64,000 nucleotides of DNA from Ruminococcus sp. Phil11 (lineage in GTDB: Bacteria; Bacillota; Clostridia; Oscillospirales; Ruminococcaceae): the NCBI GenBank assembly GCA_001940925.1, contig MSGZ01000027.1, forward strand, positions 62,001 to 126,000, read 5' to 3'. The notes under the pieces were generated by a model. It saw nothing but the letters and a program-made list of their open reading frames with translations, did not search any database and was not told where the DNA came from. Shown in pieces: positions 39,592 to 49,669 of the stretch. Position 1 is the stretch's first letter. Every line of letters starts with the position of its first letter. The position numbers and the translations under genes are program-made.

Positions 39592-40578
39592 ATGGAGCAG
39601 GCCGGTCACGGCTGTACGGAACTGAGCAGCGAGGCGGTATACGATGTGCTGCGTTCGCTGGAGGATGTCAACATTCTGATTCACCGTTCGCCGGACGGCG
39701 ACTGCGTCGGCGGCGGATATGCGGTCTACTATATCCTGAAAGCACTCGGGATCCGTTCCCGTGTCTGCTGTGCGGACCCGATCCCAGCAATGTTTGACGA
39801 GATCACGCAGGAGGTCACATTCGAGGACTTTGAGCCGAAAATGCGCATCTCCGTCGATGTGGCGGATACCAAGCTGTTCGGCAGTCTTCCGGAGGACGAC
39901 CTGAATGCAGAGATCGTGCTCTGTATCGACCACCACATTTCCAATACGCATTACGCAAAGCAGCTTTTCTGGGATCCGAATTCCTCGGCTGCCTGCGAGG
40001 TGCTGTTCTGGATGATGCAGGACAATGCGATCCCGATCACAAGGGAGATCGCAAGATGCCTGTATGTCGGCATCGCGACCGATACCGGCTGCTTTCAGTT
40101 CAGCAATGCGGGTGCGGATACCTTCGCTGCGGTCAGCGCGATCAAGCGTGCGTATCCGGATCTCCCCTATGCGAGACTGAACCGCGAGCTGTTCATCCTG
40201 AAATCCGAGGGACGCATCCGGCTCGATACGCGGCTGATGCAGAATATCCGGCTTTCGGATGACGGCAGGGTTGCACTGATCTATCTGCCCGACAGCTGGA
40301 TGACCGAACTGAAGGTCTCCGCGGACGAGGTGGACGGTGTAGCCAATCTGCCGATGCAGATCATCGGCGTGGAAATCGGCATTACCTGCAAGCAGCAGCC
40401 GGACGGCAGCTTCCGCGTTTCCATGCGCGGCGGCGAGCACGCCGATGTTTCCGCGGTATGCAGGCAGTTCGGCGGCGGCGGTCATGTCAAGGCGAGCGGC
40501 TGCTCGTTCCATACGGGTGACCCGGAAACGGTCTGCAGACAGCTCATGGAGGCTGCGGAGGCATCGCTGAAGGCATGA
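39592..40578 (+). CDS. DHH-family phosphoesterase (NrnA-like)
   Basis: NILIHRSPDGDCVGGGYAVYYILK, CIDHHISN, and a GGGGHVKASGC DHHA1 motif; ATG 39592 after GGGAGG. Confidence 0.9.
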   Translation: MEQAGHGCTELSSEAVYDVLRSLEDVNILIHRSPDGDCVGGGYAVYYILKALGIRSRVCCADPIPAMFDEITQEVTFEDFEPKMRISVDVADTKLFGSLPEDDLNAEIVLCIDHHISNTHYAKQLFWDPNSSAACEVLFWMMQDNAIPITREIARCLYVGIATDTGCFQFSNAGADTFAAVSAIKRAYPDLPYARLNRELFILKSEGRIRLDTRLMQNIRLSDDGRVALIYLPDSWMTELKVSADEVDGVANLPMQIIGVEIGITCKQQPDGSFRVSMRGGEHADVSAVCRQFGGGGHVKASGCSFHTGDPETVCRQLMEAAEASLKA

Positions 40579-41471
40579 TCGAAAGCGGAATCTTAGTGAT
40601 GAACAAGCCGCAGGGCTTCACCTCATTCGATGTGATCGGGAAGCTGCGCGGCATTCTGAAAATGAGACGGCTGGGGCATACCGGCACGCTGGACCCGATG
40701 GCGGAGGGCGTTCTGCCTGTTCTGATCGGGACGGCGGCAAAGGCATGTGATATCCTGCCGGACGAAACAAAGGCATACCGTGCGGGGTTCCGGCTCGGCA
40801 CGGTGACGGATACGCAGGACAGCACCGGCAATGTGCTGGAAACGCATGACGCAGATGTTACGGAAGCGGAGCTGCTGGCGGTACTGCCGCAGTTTACCGG
40901 TGAGATCCGGCAGATTCCGCCGATGTATTCCGCGGTGCAGATCAACGGCAAACGGCTCTATGAGCTCGCCCGTGCCGGCAAAGAGATCGAACGCCCCGCA
41001 AGAACGGTCACGGTGCACGGCATTACGCTGACGGAATTTGATCCTGCGGCGCAGTGCGGGACACTGGAGATCGTCTGCGGAAAAGGGACTTATGTCCGGA
41101 CGGTCATTCATGATCTGGGAAGGACACTCGGCTGCGGCGGCTGTATGACGTCGCTGGTCAGGACGGCGGCCTGCGGGTTCACGCTTGCCGATGCGCATAC
41201 CTTTGACGAGGTGCAGCAGGCAGCGGACAGCGGTACGCTCGAATCGCTGATCGTTCCGGCGGACAGGCTGTTTACTGCGCTCCCGGCCGTGACGCTCAGT
41301 GAAGCACAGACAAGGCTTTACAAAAACGGCGTGCGGCTCGATCTCAACCGTGTGCGCGGAATTACCGCGGAGGATCAGCGTTACCGCGTTTACGGCTGCG
41401 ACGGCAGCTTTTTCGGTCTGGCGGATGCCGACCGCGAAGAAGGCTGTCTGCGTATTTACAAAAATCTGTGA
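40575..41471 (+). CDS. truB: tRNA pseudouridine(55) synthase
   Basis: GILVMNKPQGFTSFDVIGKLRGILKMRRLGHTGTLDPMAEGVLPV. Confidence 0.95.
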   Translation: MIESGILVMNKPQGFTSFDVIGKLRGILKMRRLGHTGTLDPMAEGVLPVLIGTAAKACDILPDETKAYRAGFRLGTVTDTQDSTGNVLETHDADVTEAELLAVLPQFTGEIRQIPPMYSAVQINGKRLYELARAGKEIERPARTVTVHGITLTEFDPAAQCGTLEIVCGKGTYVRTVIHDLGRTLGCGGCMTSLVRTAACGFTLADAHTFDEVQQAADSGTLESLIVPADRLFTALPAVTLSEAQTRLYKNGVRLDLNRVRGITAEDQRYRVYGCDGSFFGLADADREEGCLRIYKNL

Positions 41472-41484
41472 GGAGATGATCGCG

Positions 41485-42423
41485 ATGAAGCAGCAGGAGC
41501 TGCAGGAGACCCCGATTCCGGAAAGACGCCGGATCGCGGCAGCACTCGGACTGTTTGACGGCGTACATCTCGGGCACAGGCAGGTGCTCGCGCAGGCGGT
41601 CTCCATGGGGGAATGCCATGTCGTCACCTTTGCATCGGAGACCATGCCGCAGAAGCAGGGGCGTCCGCTGCAGTATATTTATCATGACGAACAGAAGCGC
41701 CGTCTGCTGACGGCATGCGGTGCGGATGCTGTTTTCGCGCTGCCGTTCGGAGAATTGGCGGAGCTGGACGGCGAACGCTACTGCAAAGAGATCCTGCGGG
41801 AGCGGCTGAATGTCAGTTATGTCGTTGCGGGAGAGGATTTTCGCTTCGGCAAAGATGCGGCCTGCACACCCGCCGATCTGCAGCGGTTTGGCCGGAAATA
41901 CGGCTTTTCCGTGCATCTGATCCCGCAGGTGCGGGATGAGGACGGCGTGCCGGTCTCCTCAAGCCATATCCGCTTTCTGCTCGAAAGCGGGCAGGTCATG
42001 AAGGCGAACAGGCTGCTCGGCGCGGATTACCAGATCCTCGCGCACGTAATTACCGGCAATCAGCTCGGGAGCACCGTGCTCGGCTGCCCGACGGCAAATC
42101 AGCCGTTTGAGCCGTGGCAGTGCGTGCCGCACAGAGGCGTTTATGCCTCCTTTGCGGAGATCAACGATATCTGGGTACCCGCCATTACAAATATCGGCGT
42201 GCGTCCGACCGTCACCGGCGGCAATGCCGAACCGATCGCGGAAACGCATCTGATCGGCTGGAGCGGCGAGCTGGTCGGCAGGCTGCTGCCTGTCACGCTC
42301 TGCAGATTTCTGCGGCCGGAGCAGCATTTTGAATCGCTGGATGCACTGGCTGTCCAGATGCAGCGCGATATCCGGAACCGGATGCGCCTGCTGCCCGCAG
42401 AGGGCAATCCCGGTGAAGCGTGA
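41485..42423 (+). CDS. ribF: Bifunctional riboflavin kinase/FAD synthetase
   Basis: ALGLFDGVHLGHRQVL and kinase-domain region NIGVRPTV; immediately after truB. Confidence 0.93.
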   Translation: MKQQELQETPIPERRRIAAALGLFDGVHLGHRQVLAQAVSMGECHVVTFASETMPQKQGRPLQYIYHDEQKRRLLTACGADAVFALPFGELAELDGERYCKEILRERLNVSYVVAGEDFRFGKDAACTPADLQRFGRKYGFSVHLIPQVRDEDGVPVSSSHIRFLLESGQVMKANRLLGADYQILAHVITGNQLGSTVLGCPTANQPFEPWQCVPHRGVYASFAEINDIWVPAITNIGVRPTVTGGNAEPIAETHLIGWSGELVGRLLPVTLCRFLRPEQHFESLDALAVQMQRDIRNRMRLLPAEGNPGEA

Positions 42424-42545
42424 AAGGAACTTTCAAGGGACTGACACGGAACTATCACACGGGAAATCTACAATATATTCATAGTCTGAGCCGTATGTCC
42501 GCGCACGGCATACGAAAAATGCAATGAAGGGAATGAGCATTATCC

Positions 42546-43532
42546 ATGATTGAAGTGCGAAATCTGACCAAGCATTACGGCGACAAGCACGCCGTCAATG
42601 ACATCAGCTTCACCGTGGAGGACGGTGAGATCCTCGGATTCCTGGGGCCGAACGGCGCCGGAAAATCCACGACCATGAACATGCTGACCGGTTATATCTC
42701 CTCGACTTCCGGTCAGGCACTCATCAACGGCGTTGATATTCTGGAGGATCCGATCAAGGCGAAATCCTATATCGGCTATCTGCCGGAGATCCCGCCGCTT
42801 TATGTTGACATGACAGTCAAGAGCTATCTGCAGTATGTCTACGACCTTAAAAAGTGCAAGCTGCCCCGCAGAGCGCATCTGAACGAGGTCATGAGCCTGA
42901 CAAAGGTCAGCGATGTGCAGGACAGAATCATCAAGAACCTGTCCAAGGGTTATAAGCAGCGTGTCGGTCTGGCACAGGCTCTGATCGGCAATCCGCCGGT
43001 TCTGATTCTCGATGAGCCGACAGTCGGCCTTGACCCGCAGCAGATCCTTGAGATCCGCACACTCATCAAGAAGCTCGGCAAGAATCATACGGTCATCCTG
43101 TCCTCGCATATCCTGAGTGAGATCCAGGCTGTCTGTGACCGCATCATCATCATCAATCACGGCATCATCGCCGCGCATGATACGACGGAGAACCTTTCCA
43201 GAAATATCTCGAACGATCACCGCCTGATCGCCCGCATCGAGGGCCCGCGCGAGGAGATCGTCAAGGCACTGCGCAACATTGACGGCATCAAATACTGCCG
43301 CGCCGATATGGAGCGCGAGCCGGGTGTATATGAGTATGAGCTGGAGGCGGCACCCGGCAAGGATATCCGCCGTGACCTGTTCCGGATCGTTTCTGAGCAT
43401 AACTGGGTGCTGCTTTCCTCCCGTTCCGCGGAAATGACGCTGGAGGATATGTTCCTGAAGATCACAATGGGCGAGGGACTCGTCATTGAGAATCCTGCCG
43501 ATAAGGCAGAGGAGAAAGGAGCGCAGGCATAA
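42546..43532 (+). CDS. ABC transporter ATP-binding protein (GldA-like)
   Basis: GFLGPNGAGKSTTMNMLTGY, LSKGYKQRVGLAQALIG, LILDEPTVGLDPQQ. Confidence 0.92.
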   Translation: MIEVRNLTKHYGDKHAVNDISFTVEDGEILGFLGPNGAGKSTTMNMLTGYISSTSGQALINGVDILEDPIKAKSYIGYLPEIPPLYVDMTVKSYLQYVYDLKKCKLPRRAHLNEVMSLTKVSDVQDRIIKNLSKGYKQRVGLAQALIGNPPVLILDEPTVGLDPQQILEIRTLIKKLGKNHTVILSSHILSEIQAVCDRIIIINHGIIAAHDTTENLSRNISNDHRLIARIEGPREEIVKALRNIDGIKYCRADMEREPGVYEYELEAAPGKDIRRDLFRIVSEHNWVLLSSRSAEMTLEDMFLKITMGEGLVIENPADKAEEKGAQA

Positions 43533-44236
43533 TGGGCGCGATCTACAGACGCGAGGTCGGTGCATATTTTTCATCGAGCATCGCTTATATTTTCCTTGCT
43601 GTTGCATGGATTTTCACAGGTTTGTTTTTCTATTACACATGTCTTGTCTCTGCAACGACGGATATGTCCGGCATGTTCCAGACAATGTTTCTTGTGTTCG
43701 TGTTCCTGATCCCGCTGCTGACAATGCGCCTGTTCAGCGAGGAGAAAAAGCAGAAAACCGATCAGGGGCTCCTGACCGCACCGGTCAGTCTCGGAGAGAT
43801 CGTGTTCGGCAAGTATTTTGCAGCACTGACGCTTTATACGATCGCACTGCTGATGCCGTTTGTCTATGCGCTGATCCTCAGTAAATACGGCACGGTGGAA
43901 TGGGGTATGGTCTTTGCGAACTTCCTTGCGCTGTTCCTGCTCGGTGCAGCGTTCATCGCAGTCGGCGGCTTTGTCTCCGCACTGACGGAAAATCAGATCG
44001 CAGCGGCGGTCATGGCGTTTGTCGCCTTTATGCTCCTGTACCTGATCGACGCGCTTGCCAGTGTCATGAAGGAGGGCATCCTCAAGAACGTGCTGGAGCA
44101 GATCTCCTTCCACCGCCGGTACGTTTCGATCACCTACGGTCTGTTCAATGTTCCGACCATTATTTTCTATATCAGCTTTGCTGTTATTTTCAATTACCTG
44201 ACGATCCGCGTGTTTGAGCGCAGACGCTGGAGCTGA
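43532..44236 (+). CDS. ABC transporter permease (GldF-like)
   Basis: MGAIYRREVGAYFSSSIAYIFLAVAWIFTGLFF; MRLFSEEKKQKTDQGLLTAPVS. Confidence 0.88.
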   Translation: MGAIYRREVGAYFSSSIAYIFLAVAWIFTGLFFYYTCLVSATTDMSGMFQTMFLVFVFLIPLLTMRLFSEEKKQKTDQGLLTAPVSLGEIVFGKYFAALTLYTIALLMPFVYALILSKYGTVEWGMVFANFLALFLLGAAFIAVGGFVSALTENQIAAAVMAFVAFMLLYLIDALASVMKEGILKNVLEQISFHRRYVSITYGLFNVPTIIFYISFAVIFNYLTIRVFERRRWS

Positions 44237-44249
44237 GGAGGGATCCACA

Positions 44250-46133
44250 ATGGGCAAGAAGGACGATATCAAAAAGAAGAATCTCGGATCCGCCAAGGAT
44301 GCAGCCGATGCAGTCAAGGAAAAGGCGGAGGACATTCTCGATGCTGCCGCGGATAAGGCGGAGGAGATCACCGATGCGGTGAAGGAAAAAGCAGAGGACA
44401 TTACCGACGCGGTGAAGGACAAGGCTGAGGATGTCATCGAAGCAGCAGAGGATACCGCAGAAAAGGCTGCCGATGCCGTCAGTGAGAAGGCAGAGGCACT
44501 GAAGGATGCCGCAAAGGAAGCCGCAGACGGTGCGGAAAAATCCGAAAAGAAGCCGAAAAAGCATCAGCGGACGCCCGAAGCTGAGCGCGAGCGTGCCCTG
44601 AACAAGGTCAAGCGGCGCAAAAAGCTGAAATACGGCACGCTGGCTACGGTCATTACGCTGGTTGTCATTGCGGCGGTCATCATGGTCAATGTGATTGTCA
44701 GTAAGCTGGATAAGCGTTACAACTGGAACATCGACCTGACCTCTGCGGGCGACTATCAGATCGACGAGCAGACGACCGATTATCTGCATCAGCTCAAGGA
44801 TGATATCCGCATGGTCATGCTGGCGGATGAAGCACAGTTCGACGATTACAAGGAGCTGAAGGTGCTCTCTGAGACGCTGAAGCGTTTTCAGTCGGAGTCA
44901 AACGGCAAGATCACGCTGGAGTTTATTGACCCGACCAAGCACCCGGAGGTGCAGAACCTCTATCTGCAGAACACGAATGAGACTGCCACAACAGGCAGCG
45001 TCATCGTCAAGTGCGGTGAGCTGGTGCGTCTGGTTCCGTATACCGACCTGCTGACGATCGACTCCGATTATGACTACACGACCGGTCAGCAGAAAAGCGA
45101 GACCAAGTTCATCGGCGAGCAGTCCCTGATCTCCGCGATCATCGGTGTGACGGATCTGCATCCGGTCAAGGTCGGTCTCATCAACAAGACCGGCGGTCAG
45201 GCTCTTTATCATCAGAATGAGCAGTACTGCTACCAGAGACTCAGCGAGCTGCTGAAAAAGAACAACTTTGATGCGACGGATATCGACATTGCAAATGACG
45301 AGATCTCTGCGGATTATGACTTCGTGATTCTCTGCTCGCCGTGCAATGACCTGACTGAAGCACAGATCAAGAAGCTTTCCGCTTTCCTCAACAATGACGG
45401 CAAGTGCGGCAAGAGCATGGTCTATTTCGCAACACCGTTCGTGCTCACGGAGCAGAAGAACCTCGGCAACTTCCTTGCAGAATGGGGCGTTGCTGTCGAA
45501 AATGCCGTCATTGTGGAATCCGATGACGCAAAGGGACAGATCGTCAATACCTCGCTGCAGCAGCTTCCGCTGTCGAACATCCCGGTCGTCACCTACAATC
45601 CGGATGCGCTGCTGAATGCAAACTACAAGCCGAGTGCCGTGCCGATCGTGACGCCGTATCACTGCTCGATCCGCACGCTGTTCGAGGAGAACTCCGGCAG
45701 AAACACGTATCCGCTGCTGACGACCTCCCAGACGGCTGCGCTGATGCCGCTGGATGCAACGGCTGAATCCTTCAGCATGGACAAGGCAGAAAAGGGCGTC
45801 TTTAATGTCGCCGTTGAGACCGATATGAACTTCATCGCAGGCGGCGAGACCTTCAAGAGCCGTCTGGTGACATTCGGTTCTCCGCTGTTCGTCGATTACT
45901 TTATCGGCGGCAGCTCCACCAGCTATGACAACTCCAATTACTTCATCACGATGCTGAACACGCTGTCCGGCAAGGATAACCCGATCACGATCGCAAGCAA
46001 GACGCTTGATCCGGCAAAGATCACGATCACCGAGGCGCAGGCCAAGATGATCCGCACCGTGACGGTGTTCGTATTCCCGGCAGTGGTCGCACTGATCGGC
46101 ATTCTCGTGTATATAAGGAGACGAAACAGATGA
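44250..46133 (+). CDS. GldG-like ABC-type auxiliary protein with an N-terminal amphipathic repeat extension
   Basis: N-terminal VKEKAEDI..A(V/A)xxKAEEI repeats, TM helix, then the GldG-like substrate region and C-terminal TM; ATG 44250 after GAGGAGG. Confidence 0.82.
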   Translation: MGKKDDIKKKNLGSAKDAADAVKEKAEDILDAAADKAEEITDAVKEKAEDITDAVKDKAEDVIEAAEDTAEKAADAVSEKAEALKDAAKEAADGAEKSEKKPKKHQRTPEAERERALNKVKRRKKLKYGTLATVITLVVIAAVIMVNVIVSKLDKRYNWNIDLTSAGDYQIDEQTTDYLHQLKDDIRMVMLADEAQFDDYKELKVLSETLKRFQSESNGKITLEFIDPTKHPEVQNLYLQNTNETATTGSVIVKCGELVRLVPYTDLLTIDSDYDYTTGQQKSETKFIGEQSLISAIIGVTDLHPVKVGLINKTGGQALYHQNEQYCYQRLSELLKKNNFDATDIDIANDEISADYDFVILCSPCNDLTEAQIKKLSAFLNNDGKCGKSMVYFATPFVLTEQKNLGNFLAEWGVAVENAVIVESDDAKGQIVNTSLQQLPLSNIPVVTYNPDALLNANYKPSAVPIVTPYHCSIRTLFEENSGRNTYPLLTTSQTAALMPLDATAESFSMDKAEKGVFNVAVETDMNFIAGGETFKSRLVTFGSPLFVDYFIGGSSTSYDNSNYFITMLNTLSGKDNPITIASKTLDPAKITITEAQAKMIRTVTVFVFPAVVALIGILVYIRRRNR

Positions 46134-47632
46134 ACAAGACCCTGAAAGGGATCATCGGCGGCACGGTGCTTCTGGCCGCGCTCGGCGGTGTGCTCGTTTT
46201 TCTGAACAAGACCGAACCGGATCCGGAGGAGGAGAGTTCAGCCTCCTCCGGTGTGGATGAGACCCCGCTCTGGCACGCCCATGCCGACGATATCAGCAGG
46301 ATCGTCGTGGAAAAGGCGGACGGCACCTCGTTTACGGCAAACCGCCGGATCGACAAGACCAAAACGACCGATCTGGACGGCAATGAGGTCACAGAGGATA
46401 TCACGAACTATATTCTCGAGGGCTATGAGGATCTGCCGATGAATGTCACGGCGATCCGTACCCTTGCGACCCGTGCGCCGGAGCTTGCTTCGACCGGAAC
46501 GGTCGTGGAACATGCCACAAAGGAAGATATGACGCGCTTCGGCTTCGACGATGCTGTGAAGGTGACCTATTCGGTTGACCAGAACGATGATATCGTGTTT
46601 GTGATCGGCGGCAAGGCTCCGATCGACAACCAGCGTTATCTCCACATGGACGGCTCTGATACGATTTATACGGTCAGCGGCATGGCTATGGATCCGTTCA
46701 TGGAGGACGAAACGTATTATCTCGGCACAACGCTGAAAGAGGAGCAGGCGGACGACGATAAGACGATTATCAAATCCGTCCGCATTGAGCGCAAGGATCT
46801 CGATTACGATTTCTATTTTGAGTATGATCCGTATTACTCGGAGAACAGCAACGGCGGTTCCATGGCACTGCATGTCATGAAGGAGCCGATCTATTCGCTG
46901 ATCAGCGGTGACAAATCCGCGGCGGCAACGCACGGCATCTACGGCCTGACCGCCGCAGAGGTCGTCAAGCCGCACCCGACCCCGGAGGACGAAAAGAAAT
47001 ACGGCTTTTCGGATCCGTTCGCTGTGGTCACGACCAAGACCGATGCGGGCGATACCTGGGTGTTCAGCCTCGGCGACAGCTATCAGAATGAGGAAGGCGG
47101 CACCTTCTATTACGGTATGCTGGAAGGCATCAACTGCATTTACGGCTTCAGTGCTGACGATATCATCTATGACAATCTGCAGGCTGAGGATATCATCTCG
47201 CGCAATGTTGTGGATACTTTCGTCTGGGATATCGGCAAGCTGACCTATGAAGCTGACGGCACGAAGCTGGAGTTCTCCGGCGTCGGCAAGGATAAGTCCG
47301 ACTATGTGCTCAAGTATAAGGGGCAGGAGCAGGATGAAGACGGCCTGGAACGCTACCGCAAGCTGTACACCTACGTGCTGCAGACGAAGGCAGAGGAGAT
47401 CGTCTATGACGAGGTCAAGCTGCCGGAGAAGCCGATGGCAGAGATCAAACTGGAGCGTCAGGACGGCCAGCACGGCTATGATATTGCGTTCTACGATGCA
47501 GGCGACATGAAGGCGTATATCATGGTGAACGGCGATGTGCGGTTCCGCTGCCGCAAGTCCTACGTCGAGACGCTGGTCTCGAATATCAAGATCTTTGATG
47601 ATACCGACAAGGAATTCACGATGACATGGTGA
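46130..47632 (+). CDS. DUF4340-like domain-containing protein
   Basis: N-terminal TM, long extracytoplasmic region with repeated disulfide-free beta segments; context directly after the GldG-like gene. Confidence 0.7.
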   Translation: MNKTLKGIIGGTVLLAALGGVLVFLNKTEPDPEEESSASSGVDETPLWHAHADDISRIVVEKADGTSFTANRRIDKTKTTDLDGNEVTEDITNYILEGYEDLPMNVTAIRTLATRAPELASTGTVVEHATKEDMTRFGFDDAVKVTYSVDQNDDIVFVIGGKAPIDNQRYLHMDGSDTIYTVSGMAMDPFMEDETYYLGTTLKEEQADDDKTIIKSVRIERKDLDYDFYFEYDPYYSENSNGGSMALHVMKEPIYSLISGDKSAAATHGIYGLTAAEVVKPHPTPEDEKKYGFSDPFAVVTTKTDAGDTWVFSLGDSYQNEEGGTFYYGMLEGINCIYGFSADDIIYDNLQAEDIISRNVVDTFVWDIGKLTYEADGTKLEFSGVGKDKSDYVLKYKGQEQDEDGLERYRKLYTYVLQTKAEEIVYDEVKLPEKPMAEIKLERQDGQHGYDIAFYDAGDMKAYIMVNGDVRFRCRKSYVETLVSNIKIFDDTDKEFTMTW

Positions 47633-47667
47633 TCGGGATTCCGCATGAGAAGAAAGGGAGGTTTCCC

Positions 47668-47952
47668 GTGAGCGAGAGCTACTTTACCTATAAATCACGC
47701 CCGGTCGTCCGCAGCGGCAAGACGATCTATTACGGCAGCATGGCGCAGCCCTATGTCGTGATGATGAACGTCACCGCGGAGACGGAGGAAAATCAGGTGA
47801 TGACCGCGTCCGAGATCAAGTGTTATCTGATGAAAACGGACAAGAGCCTGAACCCGATGGAGGCGATCACGAAAACTGCAGTCCGCCCGACGCTGTATGA
47901 AGCACTGGAGCTTGCAGCCGCATGGCTGAAATCCACCGAGCGGTCCGCGTAA
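47668..47952 (+). CDS. Small conserved-looking hypothetical protein
   Basis: GTG start 47668 preceded by AAGGGAGG; MSESYFTYKSRPVVRSGKTIYYGSMAQPYVVMMNV. Confidence 0.7.
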   Translation: MSESYFTYKSRPVVRSGKTIYYGSMAQPYVVMMNVTAETEENQVMTASEIKCYLMKTDKSLNPMEAITKTAVRPTLYEALELAAAWLKSTERSA

Positions 47953-47965
47953 GGATCACAAAAAA

Positions 47966-47995
47966 GGACGCTGATGCTGCAATCGGCGTCCTTTT
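47966..47995 (+). terminator. Rho-independent terminator
   Basis: GGACGC TGATGCTGCAATCG GCGTCC TTTT. Confidence 0.8.
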
Positions 47996-48015
47996 CGTTT
48001 GATGATGCATAAAAG

Positions 48016-48046
48016 AACGGCACTGACTGCATTCGTCAGTGCCGTT
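48016..48046. terminator. Terminator hairpin between convergent genes
   Basis: AACGGCACTGAC TGCATTC GTCAGTGCCGTT, perfect 12-bp stem. Confidence 0.75.
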
Positions 48047-48074
48047 TGTGCATGCGTTTGAGATCGTGCGAAGA

Positions 48075-49625
48075 TCAGATCATTTTGCCGACCTCGTCGT
48101 ATTCCTCCAGCACAGCCTTCTCGGGCTCTGCGGTGACGAGCGAGACCACAACAATCGCGATGAGTGCACAGATGAATGCAGGCAGCAGCTCGTAGATATC
48201 CCATGCGCCGCCGAGCGGACGGACAAGGAACTTCCAGACGAAGATCATCACGCCGCCGACGACCAGACCGGAAACAGCACCCCATTTGTTCGAGCGTTTC
48301 CAGAACAGCGCGGTCAGCATGACGGGACCGAATGTTGCGCCGAAGCCTGCCCATGCGAAGGAAACGACACGGAACACAGAGCTGTCCGGATCCCATGCGA
48401 GGATGACACCGAGGACCGCGATGACGACCAGCACACAGCGCGCAACCAGCATCGACTGCTTTTCGTTTAGCTTCATCTTGAACACGCCCTTCATGATGTT
48501 CTCAGACATCGAGGAGGACGCCGCCAGAAGCTGGGAATCCGATGTGGACATCGTGCAGGCAAGGATGCCCGCGAAGATCAGACCTGCGATGATCGCAGCG
48601 AGGAAGCCGTGCTTGGAAAGCAGCATTGCAATTTCCATAACGACCGTTTCAGACGCATTGCTGCCCGCACCGAACAGCGTTTTCAGGCTGCCGTTTGCGG
48701 AAAGCTGGTTGCCGATAAAGCCGATGACGATCGCGACGCCCATTGCAATGACGACCCAGATGCTCGCGATGCGGCGGGAAAGCTTGATCTTCTTCTCGTC
48801 CTCGATCGCCATGAAGCGCAGCAGGATATGCGGCATACCGAAGTATCCGAGACCCCATGCCAGCGTCGAGACGATCGGCAGGAATCCGTAGCCGGTCTGT
48901 GAGAAGGAACCGTCCTTGTTCAGGGAACGCGTGACAGTCAGATGCAGGTAATCCGGCAGTGCCTTGGCGTTCTCCATGACAGCACCCCAGCCGCCCGCTG
49001 TACTGACACCGAACAGAACAATGATAATCAGTGCGGTCGTCATGACGATGCTCTGGATCAGGTCGGTGAAGCTTGCCGCGAGGAAACCGCCCATGCTCGT
49101 ATAGGAGATGATGATGATCGCGGCAATGATCATGGCCGTGTGATACTCCATGCCGAACAGCGTACCGAACAGCTTGCCGCAGGCCGAGAAGCCCGATGCG
49201 GTATACGGTACGAAAAAGATCAGGATGATGACAGCCGCCACGCAGGAAAGAATGTGCTTGTCATCGTGGTAGCGGTCGGAGAAGAAGTCCGGGATCGTAA
49301 TGGAGCCGGTTTTCTGCGAGTAAACGCGCAGACGCTTTGCAACGAACAGCCAGTTCAGGTATGTACCGATCGCAAGGCCGATCGCTGTCCAGCCTGCCTC
49401 GGCCAGACCGCAGAGATAGGCGACGCCCGGCAGACCCATGAGCAGCCACGAGCTCATGTCAGATGCCTCCGCACTCATGGCCGATACCAGCGGTCCCAGT
49501 TTTCTGCCGCCCAGATAAAAGTCACTGACATCCTTGTTTTTCTTTGAAAATACAGCACCGATTGCGATCATGCCGCCGAGATAGACAATAATCGTAATGA
49601 GAATGCCGACAATATTGGATTCCAT
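48075..49625 (-). CDS. putP: Sodium/proline symporter (SSS family)
   Basis: FYLGGRKLGPLVSAMSAEASDMSSWLLMGLPGVAYLCGLAEAGWTAIGLAIGTYLNW. Confidence 0.92.
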   Translation of the reverse strand: MESNIVGILITIIVYLGGMIAIGAVFSKKNKDVSDFYLGGRKLGPLVSAMSAEASDMSSWLLMGLPGVAYLCGLAEAGWTAIGLAIGTYLNWLFVAKRLRVYSQKTGSITIPDFFSDRYHDDKHILSCVAAVIILIFFVPYTASGFSACGKLFGTLFGMEYHTAMIIAAIIIISYTSMGGFLAASFTDLIQSIVMTTALIIIVLFGVSTAGGWGAVMENAKALPDYLHLTVTRSLNKDGSFSQTGYGFLPIVSTLAWGLGYFGMPHILLRFMAIEDEKKIKLSRRIASIWVVIAMGVAIVIGFIGNQLSANGSLKTLFGAGSNASETVVMEIAMLLSKHGFLAAIIAGLIFAGILACTMSTSDSQLLAASSSMSENIMKGVFKMKLNEKQSMLVARCVLVVIAVLGVILAWDPDSSVFRVVSFAWAGFGATFGPVMLTALFWKRSNKWGAVSGLVVGGVMIFVWKFLVRPLGGAWDIYELLPAFICALIAIVVVSLVTAEPEKAVLEEYDEVGKMI

Positions 49626-49669
49626 TGGATTGTAAACCTCCCTTTTTTCATTTGTTTGTATCTTCTGAA

